Assembly (NCBI GenBank): GCA_023419055.1
Contig: JAEZYO010000828.1
Span: forward strand, 1 to 23,413
Length of the DNA: 23,413 nt
Source of the DNA: Pseudomonadota bacterium
GTDB lineage: Bacteria; Myxococcota; Polyangia; Polyangiales; Polyangiaceae
Direction of reading: 5' to 3'
In this document: positions 14,135-19,983 of the stretch, one piece after another
How positions within the stretch are numbered: position 1 is the first letter of the stretch
Layout: each line of letters starts with the position of its first letter
The notes under the pieces: generated by a model
What the model saw: the letters and a program-made list of their open reading frames with translations, nothing else
What the model was told of the DNA's origin: nothing
Databases searched by the model: none
Program-made: the position numbers and the translations under genes

Positions 14135-15952
14135 TCAGTCGAAGCCGGCCCCGTAGATCGCGAGGGTCGACTCGTTCGCGTATCCCACACAGTACACCGC
14201 GGCGCCGACACCGTTCGACGCGACACCCGCGCGCACGCGACCGAGCTCGTAGATGCTCGTCACGTCGGGTGCGTCCACCTCGGGCCCCTCTTCCCAGACG
14301 CCGGTGGCGCCGTTCAGGCGCGCGTAGCGGATGGTGTTCTCCTGAGCCCACGCGAGGATCCCGTTTCCGTGGCGGTCGACGCCGAGGCCGAGGTCGGAGA
14401 AGTAACCCGCGGAGGTGACGCCGTCGCTCACGAGCTCCGGCTCCGCTTGCCAGGTACCGTCCGAGTAGCGCGTCACGAAGACGTTCTGCACGCCGTCCAC
14501 GTCCTGCACGTACGCGAGCACGAAGTCGTCGCCCACCGTCATGATCCGCGGTGAGTTGAAGCCGGGCGAACCGGTGCCGGTGTCGACGGGGACCGCGTCG
14601 CCCCAGCCCGCGCTCTTGGTGAAGCGGCTGGCGCGCACACCGCCGTCAGCGCCGTTGGTCTGGACGGCTACGATCGAGCCACCTTCGGGGTCCGCCGCCA
14701 CCTGCGGGACGGCGCTATAAACGTCGAGATCGCTGACCGGGATCGTGGTCCAGTTCTTCCACTCGCCCGACGTGGCCACGTAACGCGCGACCCAAAGCTC
14801 CACGGGATCAGTGCCTAGCCGGCTGAGCCAGGTCGCGAACCCGTTGCCATCCGCTCCGAACGCGATGGTCGGCGCGCTGGCGCTGCTCCAGCTGCCCAGC
14901 AGATACGGGTCGCTCGTGTCCCAGGGGTCGAGGCCGCTCACGTGATTGGCGCCGATCGAGACGGTGGTGTTGTTGGTGCGGGTCCAGACCGCGTGCATCT
15001 CGCCGTTGCCGCTGATCGCGGTCACGACTTGATGGTAGTAGGGGAGCTGATGGTAGGTCCCGTCGTCGATGCGCTGGGGGGCCTCTTCCCACGCGCCGTC
15101 CACGTAGCGGCGGGCGTAAACCGCGTCGTAGTCCGACTCGGCCTGATACCAGGCGACGATGGCGTCTCCCGCTTCGTTCATCGCCGCCGAGGGGTGCGCA
15201 CAGCCGGACCCGCCGGTGCTGATGGGGAAGGAGTCTCCGAAGCCCTTTCCCGGCTCGTAGAAGCGCCCGTAGACCACGCTCGGATCGTCGTAGTTTTCGC
15301 TGGGATCCTGGCACCAGACGACGAGCCCGCGCCCGCTCGCGTCGAACACTGGCGGCTGAACGAAGAGCGAGTCGATCGCGCCGACCTCGTTGCTGATCAG
15401 GATCTGATGGTCCCACTCGCCGTCTCGCACCTGAAAGCGCGCCGTAAACTCGTCTTCCAGCGCCGCGCCGCCGAGATCCGTCACGCCGGTCGTCACCGTC
15501 ACGGTGACCGTGGCGAGCAAATCGAGCCTCCTCTCCGGGGTGAACGTCACGGTGGTGCCGGAGAGGTCGAGCTCGCCCGCGACGGGGACGTCACCCACGG
15601 TCACGCTCACCGTCTCGGCGCTCACCGTATCCGGATCGAGACTCTCCGAGAACTCGATCTCGATCGCCTGATCCACGTCGACGTCGCTCGCATCATCCTC
15701 GGGCGTGATCGAGACCACCGACGGCGGCTCCTCGCGGACCACCGGGGGCTCACCCCCTGCGCCGGACTCGCCGGTGCCGTCACCGCCGCTGCCGTTCGAG
15801 GAACCGCCGCTGCCGCCAGTTGCGCCCGTTGCGCCCGACGCTCCCGAACCTTCGTCCGTGACGATGACGTCCCCGTCTTTCAAGCCCCCGCAGGCGACGA
15901 AGCACGCGACGAGGACGAAGGTAGAGCCAGACACCGGCAAGCGCGAAAGCAT
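14135..15952 (-). CDS. Big_5-like Ig-domain lipoprotein, paralogue 2 of 3
   Basis: A 605-residue protein from ATG 15952. The lipoprotein signal ends FVAC (Cys21), followed by GGLKDG. After a Gly/Ser-rich linker comes the Big_5-like domain (about 75-175; VVSITPEDDASDVDVD, AIEIEFSESLDPDTV, VTVTTGVTDLGG), then the same C-terminal repeat region as in its neighbours, e.g. DAIVAWYQAESDYDAVYARR and VDGAWEEAPQRI. Cysteines occur in its propeller-like part (CQDPSENYDD; GGSGCAHP) where paralogue 1 has none. It lies 62 bp downstream of paralogue 3 and is probably cotranscribed with it. Its start codon is inside a perfect 8-bp inverted repeat, so translation may be controlled separately. It is likely surface exposed; function unknown. 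The family assignment is by eye; the paralogy of the three copies is certain from shared order, length and motifs. Confidence 0.9.
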   Translation of the reverse strand: MLSRLPVSGSTFVLVACFVACGGLKDGDVIVTDEGSGASGATGATGGSGGSSNGSGGDGTGESGAGGEPPVVREEPPSVVSITPEDDASDVDVDQAIEIEFSESLDPDTVSAETVSVTVGDVPVAGELDLSGTTVTFTPERRLDLLATVTVTVTTGVTDLGGAALEDEFTARFQVRDGEWDHQILISNEVGAIDSLFVQPPVFDASGRGLVVWCQDPSENYDDPSVVYGRFYEPGKGFGDSFPISTGGSGCAHPSAAMNEAGDAIVAWYQAESDYDAVYARRYVDGAWEEAPQRIDDGTYHQLPYYHQVVTAISGNGEMHAVWTRTNNTTVSIGANHVSGLDPWDTSDPYLLGSWSSASAPTIAFGADGNGFATWLSRLGTDPVELWVARYVATSGEWKNWTTIPVSDLDVYSAVPQVAADPEGGSIVAVQTNGADGGVRASRFTKSAGWGDAVPVDTGTGSPGFNSPRIMTVGDDFVLAYVQDVDGVQNVFVTRYSDGTWQAEPELVSDGVTSAGYFSDLGLGVDRHGNGILAWAQENTIRYARLNGATGVWEEGPEVDAPDVTSIYELGRVRAGVASNGVGAAVYCVGYANESTLAIYGAGFD

Positions 15953-15966
15953 GCTTCCAGCATGCT
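15948..15966 (-). promoter_or_regulatory. Start-codon hairpin of lipoprotein paralogue 2
   Basis: AGCATGCTGGAAGCATGCT reads as an 8-bp perfect stem with a GGA loop. The ATG start codon (15950-15952) is in the stem, and the only Shine-Dalgarno-like bases (GGA) are in the loop. Because AGCATGCT is itself palindromic, the same site is also a pair of direct repeats 11 bp apart, about one DNA turn, so it could equally be a protein-binding site at the DNA level. Confidence 0.45.
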
Positions 15967-16014
15967 GGCTCCGTCGAGCGGCTTCAAGCCCTCTCGAGCT
16001 CGGCGGCGCCGGAG

Positions 16015-17826
16015 TCAGTCGAACGCAGCCGCGAAGATTCGGTTGGGGGACGCGTAGGGGTACGCCTCCTGGTACAACGTCACGGCAACGCCGTTCGGAG
16101 CCACATCAGCGCTGGATTCGAGAATGCTGTTCTGCAGCATCTCCGGCGCGTCGACGACGTCGTCCGGCAACCACGAGCCGCTCGCGCCGATCAGGCGCGC
16201 GAAATGCACGGTGTTCGATTGAGTCCAGGTGACGATGCCGTTGCCGTGACGGTCGAGGCCGAAGCCGAGATCGGAGTTCGAGTGCACCGAAATGTCGCCG
16301 TCACTCAAGAGGGTGGGCTCCGTGCCCCATTCGTTCCCCGCGTAGCGGTTGGCGAAGACGTTGGTCACGCCGTCCGTGTCCTCCGCCCAGACGGCGAGCA
16401 CCTCGTCACCCGTGAAAGCGAGCTTCGCGGACCAACTGCTCAAGTAGCCGTCGCCCGGCTTGGCGGAGACCGGGTCCTGCCAGCCGCCGGCCTTCGTGAA
16501 GCGCCGCGTCGCGACCTCGTCCGCGTCCGTGTTCCAGGCCACCATCGCTCCGCCCTCGTCGTCGGCCGCCGCGCTCGCGTGGTGAGAGCTCCAGTGGCTC
16601 GGAGCCCCGACGGTCCCTTCACCCGTCGTGCCGCTCTGCCAACCTGTCTCGGGGATGTAGCGGAGGAAGCGGACGCTCGGCGTGGAGCCCAACAGCGAGA
16701 CCCAACCGAGGAAGCCGGTCTCGTCCGGGGCGAAGGCGAGCACCGGCGCCGAAACGTGGTCCCAGGTGCCCGACAGATACGTGTCGCCCGTCTCCCACGC
16801 GTCGAAGGCGCGGCTCTGGTTCGTACCCAGGTACCAGTATGGGGACGAGTTGTAGTTCCAGACCACGTGCATCTCGCCACCGGGGGTCACAGAAGCAGCC
16901 ATGCGAGCCTGGTAGTCGACCTCGTAGCTCCCGGACTCGATGCGTTGGGGCTCCTCCTCCCAAGCGCCGTCGACGTAGCGGCGCGCGTAGACGCGCATGA
17001 AGTTTCCTTCCTGCTGAAACCAAGCCACGATCGCCTGGCCGTCGTCGTTCATGGCGACCGCGGGCTGGCGGCAGGTAGCGGCAGTGCCGCTGACGAGGAA
17101 CGAATCGCCCCAGCCTTCTCCTGGCGTGAAGAGGCGACCCCACACCGCCTCCACGGCATCCTCGTCGGTCGTCCTTTGAACCCAAACTGCGAGCCCGTTG
17201 CCGGCGCGATCGACGACGGGCGGCGGCACCTTCTGCTCCGGGAGGCTGCCGAGCTCGTTGCTGAGCGTGATCTTGTGACCCCACGCGCCGTCTCGAACTT
17301 CGAAGCTCGACGTGAACTCTTCTTCGAGCGTGGTGCCGGCGAGATCCGCGACGTCGGTCGTCACCGTCACGCTCAGGGCGGCCAAAAGATCGAGTCGCGA
17401 GCTCGGGGTGAAGGTCGCCGTGACGCCCGAAAACTCGAGCTCACCGTCGATGATCCTGTCGCCTGCGCGGACGAGGACCGTGTCTGCGTTGACGGTCGAC
17501 TCGTCCAGGCTCTCCGAGAACTCGATCTCGATCGCCGTGTCGGGTTCGACGTCGGTGGCATCGGCCCCAGGAGTGACCGAGACCACGACGGGCGGATCGT
17601 CGGAGATCACCACCGGAGGCTCGCCGCCGTCGCCGCTCCCGTCCCCGCCGTTCCCGGTCCCATTGCCCTCTCCGCCCTGGCTTGCCGAGCTGCCGCCCGA
17701 CCCGCCCGAGCTCTTGTCGTTGCGGATCGTGATCTCCCCGTCCTTGAGGCCCCCGCACCCCACGAAAAGCGCGAGAAGCACCGTCGAACCGAGAGCCGAA
17801 CCCGACCAAAGCGAAGACACCGTCAT
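16015..17826 (-). CDS. Big_5-like Ig-domain lipoprotein, paralogue 3 of 3
   Basis: A 603-residue protein from ATG 17826, with GAGG 5 nt upstream as ribosome-binding site. The lipoprotein signal ends FVGC (Cys24), followed by GGLKDG. A Ser/Gly/Asn linker precedes the Big_5-like domain (about 75-175; VVVSVTPGADATDVEPD, AIEIEFSESLDESTV, VTVTTDVADLAG) and a C-terminal half with the same repeats as its paralogues (PAVAMNDDGQAIVAWFQQ, VYARRYVDGAWEEEPQRI). It is the first copy in transcription order and has the best promoter candidate of the three. It is divergent from nagZ (146 bp between starts). Its ribosome-binding site lies within a possible 7-bp stem. Likely an outer-membrane, surface-exposed lipoprotein with no visible catalytic motif; function unknown. 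Confidence 0.91.
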   Translation of the reverse strand: MTVSSLWSGSALGSTVLLALFVGCGGLKDGEITIRNDKSSGGSGGSSASQGGEGNGTGNGGDGSGDGGEPPVVISDDPPVVVSVTPGADATDVEPDTAIEIEFSESLDESTVNADTVLVRAGDRIIDGELEFSGVTATFTPSSRLDLLAALSVTVTTDVADLAGTTLEEEFTSSFEVRDGAWGHKITLSNELGSLPEQKVPPPVVDRAGNGLAVWVQRTTDEDAVEAVWGRLFTPGEGWGDSFLVSGTAATCRQPAVAMNDDGQAIVAWFQQEGNFMRVYARRYVDGAWEEEPQRIESGSYEVDYQARMAASVTPGGEMHVVWNYNSSPYWYLGTNQSRAFDAWETGDTYLSGTWDHVSAPVLAFAPDETGFLGWVSLLGSTPSVRFLRYIPETGWQSGTTGEGTVGAPSHWSSHHASAAADDEGGAMVAWNTDADEVATRRFTKAGGWQDPVSAKPGDGYLSSWSAKLAFTGDEVLAVWAEDTDGVTNVFANRYAGNEWGTEPTLLSDGDISVHSNSDLGFGLDRHGNGIVTWTQSNTVHFARLIGASGSWLPDDVVDAPEMLQNSILESSADVAPNGVAVTLYQEAYPYASPNRIFAAAFD

Positions 17827-17830
17827 CGAA

Positions 17831-17878
17831 GCCTCTTCCTGAGCACGGCGCCGTCACCGTGACACGACCGCAAGAGGC
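17831..17878 (-). promoter_or_regulatory. Leader stem covering the ribosome-binding site of lipoprotein paralogue 3
   Basis: In the mRNA sense GCCTCTT (17878-17872) is perfectly complementary to AAGAGGC (17837-17831). The latter contains the GAGG ribosome-binding site of the gene. The 34-nt interior can form its own small stem (CACGG with CCGTG). The predicted transcription start lies about at the 5' edge of the stem, so the first one or two pairs might be lost. A structure of this kind would restrain translation until opened; this is inferred. Confidence 0.35.
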
Positions 17879-17881
17879 AAT

Positions 17882-17909
17882 CTTTTAGGAGAAGGGCAGC
17901 GCCGGTCAA
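17882..17909 (-). promoter_or_regulatory. Sigma70-like promoter for lipoprotein paralogue 3
   Basis: TTGACC (17904-17909; 5 of 6 to TTGACA), a 16-bp spacer, then TAAAAG (17882-17887; 4 of 6 to TATAAT). A start near 17875 would give a leader of about 50 nt. The -35 part and spacer are similar to the block upstream of paralogue 1. Confidence 0.45.
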
Positions 17910-17972
17910 GCACCCGAAAATAGAGAATGCTGCCTCGCCGGAGGGATCCCGGGGTAGCCTCGCGCCGCTTCA

Positions 17973-19076
17973 ATGTCCCTGAACGTGCGCGAAAGCGCTG
18001 CACGCCTTTTGATGGTCGGTTTTCACGGTCAATCCGTGTCGAGCGAGCTCGCAGACTTGCTCGAGCTCGGCGTGAGCGGCGCCATCCTCTTCAGCCGCAA
18101 CGTCACCACGCCCGAGGGAATCGCCGCGCTCACTCGCGACATCAAGCGGCGCGCCGGGCGGCCCTTCATCACGAGCGTCGACCAGGAGGGCGGCAACGTC
18201 GCGCGCCTGCGCGAGGGTTTTACGCGCGTGCCGGCGATGCAGGTGCTGGGCAAGGCGGATGACGGAACCCTCACCTACGAGATCGGCAAGCTCCTCGGCC
18301 GGGAGCTTCGTGCGGTGGGGCTCGACCTCGACTACGCGCCCGTGCTCGACGTGAACACGAACCCGGACAATCCCGTGATCGGAGCGCGCGCGTTCGGTGA
18401 CGACGCGGACCTGGTGGCGTGGCACGCGACCGCGCTGGCGAAGGGTCTGGTCTCCGAAGGCGTGGCCGCGTGCGGCAAGCACTTTCCCGGCCACGGCGAC
18501 ACGCTCCAGGATTCTCACCATCAGCTCCCGCGCCTGCCGCACTCACTCGAGCGCCTCGAGCGGGTCGAGCTCGTGCCGTTCCGTGCCGCCGTGAAGGCGG
18601 GCTTACCTGCGATCATGACCGCACACGTGGTCTTCGAGGCGCTCGATCCGGAGTGGCCCGCGACGACCAGCCAAGCCGCGCTGTCCGGCCTCCTACGAGG
18701 CAAGCTCGGCTACGAGGGACTCATCATCACCGACGACCTCGAGATGAAGGCGATCGCGAACCACTACCCGCTCGAAGAAGTGGTCGTGCGCGGACTCAAC
18801 GCCGGCGTCGACCTCTTTCTCTGCTGTCACACGCACGAGAAGGTCGCCGCGATCGTCGACGCCATCGAGCGCGCGCTCTCGGACGGGCGCGTGCCCTCAC
18901 ATCGTTTCCAGCAAGCCCTCGAGCGCGTGAACGCCTTCACGCGGCGCTGGGCCGCGCCGCCGCTCGAGCGATTCGATGCTTCCTTGCTGCGTTCGCCGGA
19001 GAGCCTGTCGCTCGTCGAGCGCCTCGAAGAAGCCGCCGCGAGCGCCGCGGAAGAACGCGACCCCACGTCGTACTGA
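17973..19076 (+). CDS. nagZ: Beta-N-acetylhexosaminidase NagZ (GH3)
   Basis: A 367-residue protein, close to the usual length of single-domain NagZ. It removes N-acetylglucosamine from muropeptides imported into the cytosol, a step of peptidoglycan recycling. The signature residues are all present: the substrate loop DQEGGNVARL (70-79), KHFPGHGDT (169-177) with the catalytic Asp180/His182 pair in DSH, and the nucleophile Asp254 in IITDDLEM. There is no signal peptide, which fits a cytosolic enzyme. The ATG at 17973 starts directly with the conserved N-terminal part (ESAARLLMVGFHG); no strong Shine-Dalgarno is seen. The gene stands alone, divergent from the lipoprotein triplet and convergent with a small hypothetical gene. 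No ampG, ampD or ampC is in the window. The identification is very secure. Confidence 0.97.
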   Translation: MSLNVRESAARLLMVGFHGQSVSSELADLLELGVSGAILFSRNVTTPEGIAALTRDIKRRAGRPFITSVDQEGGNVARLREGFTRVPAMQVLGKADDGTLTYEIGKLLGRELRAVGLDLDYAPVLDVNTNPDNPVIGARAFGDDADLVAWHATALAKGLVSEGVAACGKHFPGHGDTLQDSHHQLPRLPHSLERLERVELVPFRAAVKAGLPAIMTAHVVFEALDPEWPATTSQAALSGLLRGKLGYEGLIITDDLEMKAIANHYPLEEVVVRGLNAGVDLFLCCHTHEKVAAIVDAIERALSDGRVPSHRFQQALERVNAFTRRWAAPPLERFDASLLRSPESLSLVERLEEAAASAAEERDPTSY

Positions 19077-19094
19077 GCCTCCATTCGCCCGGAG

Positions 19095-19337
19095 TCACGC
19101 GCGCTCACCGAGCTTTCCTCGAACGCGCCCCACCTGACGGCCGCCTTCGAGCTCGATCGTCCACGCTGCGATCGACACGCGCCGAAGCTCGCCGCTCGCC
19201 ATCCGCAGCAGCGCCTCCCCGGGGGCGTGCTGGGCCGCGACGTGCGGCGCCACGTCGGCGCTGAAGGATTCGCCTTTCAGGGCGAGGTGCGCGAGCGAGC
19301 AGATCTCGTCACCTTCGAGGGTGAGCAAACGAGCCAT
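19095..19337 (-). CDS. Small hypothetical protein
   Basis: From ATG 19337 the frame gives 80 residues, with GGTGG as a possible ribosome-binding site just upstream. The open frame extends to 19475, but the extra 46 residues look non-coding. The protein is soluble, with a balanced composition (MARLLTLEGDEICSLAHLAL at its start; AWTIELEGGRQVGRVRGK near its end). I do not recognise a family. It ends 18 bp from the convergent nagZ stop. It could also be a chance frame, since long open frames are common at this GC content. Confidence 0.45.
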   Translation of the reverse strand: MARLLTLEGDEICSLAHLALKGESFSADVAPHVAAQHAPGEALLRMASGELRRVSIAAWTIELEGGRQVGRVRGKLGERA

Positions 19338-19983
19338 CGCCACCGCGTCTAGGCGAATACGCGGCGAGAGCCAACCCGAAATAGGGCGTGGCAACGCGCC
19401 CCGAAGGCTTCGAGGCGTGGCGAAGTTGTACAGAAAGCGGCACTGTTCGAGAGGTAGTGTGTTCGAATGACACACCGTTCATTCGCGGCCTTTGCTAGGG
19501 TCGCGGGCGGCTCGGGTTGCCTCAATTCGCCCCCCTTCCCACACCCCACCCACCCCTTGCGGCAGCCCGAGCTACTAACCGTCGCTGCGCCGTCGCGCGC
19601 AGCAGCTCGGTAGAAAGCGGCCGCGCGGGCTGGGGAAGGCCACGCACCCCCTTCGGCGCCTCGCGGGCTCGCCGAAAAGCTCGCAACGCCGAGAGTCCTC
19701 GCTCGAGGGGTCGAGGAGTGTGTGACACGCAAGGGCTCGCGCGAAGCGAAGTCCTCGATGGATCCCTCCTCTCCGCTTACGCCCAAGGCGGACCTTCGCT
19801 CCGACGTCCGCGGAGCCACCCGCGCGTTCGCGATCATCTCGAGAGAGCGCGCAGTGCTCGCTCGCTAATACGCTGTCTCACTCCTCGGCCAGAGAGGGCA
19901 CGAGAGCACGCACATGAAATGAACGCCGAGGTGTGAGCCTCACTTCAACGGGCTCGACGTGAGCACGACGCTAACTTTGGCGG
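19338..19983. other. Gene-poor stretch upstream of the C-type-lectin lipoprotein
   Basis: About 650 bp without a convincing gene. Visible elements are: a hairpin with perfect 6-bp arms GTGTGT/ACACAC and a 7-nt loop (19457-19475); an extended -10-like TTGCTAGGGT on the plus strand (19492-19501); a 36-codon open frame from ATG to TAA (19758-19868) with weaker codon bias than the real genes; and an inverted repeat GTGAG-C-CTCAC (19933-19943), 40 bp before the next gene. The longer open frames on both strands have Arg/Ser/Pro-rich translations typical of chance frames. The region may hold the promoter and a long leader of the downstream unit, an unannotated small RNA, or a decayed gene. Confidence 0.4.
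19933..19943. promoter_or_regulatory. Small inverted repeat upstream of the lectin-like lipoprotein gene
   Basis: GTGAG and CTCAC are separated by a single C. The centre is too short for an RNA loop of the full stem, so it is more likely a dimeric protein-binding site if it is real. It ends 40 bp before the ATG at 19984. Confidence 0.25.

Noticed and set aside
16204..17862. Open frame of about 552 codons on the plus strand, opposite lipoprotein paralogue 3.
   Set aside because: No domain or signal; the minus-strand frame is clearly coding and has two paralogues.
19349..19936. Overlapping frames of 162 codons (minus) and 139 codons (plus) in the gene-poor stretch.
   Set aside because: Both translations are Arg/Ser/Pro-rich, lack a sensible start context and match no recognised family.
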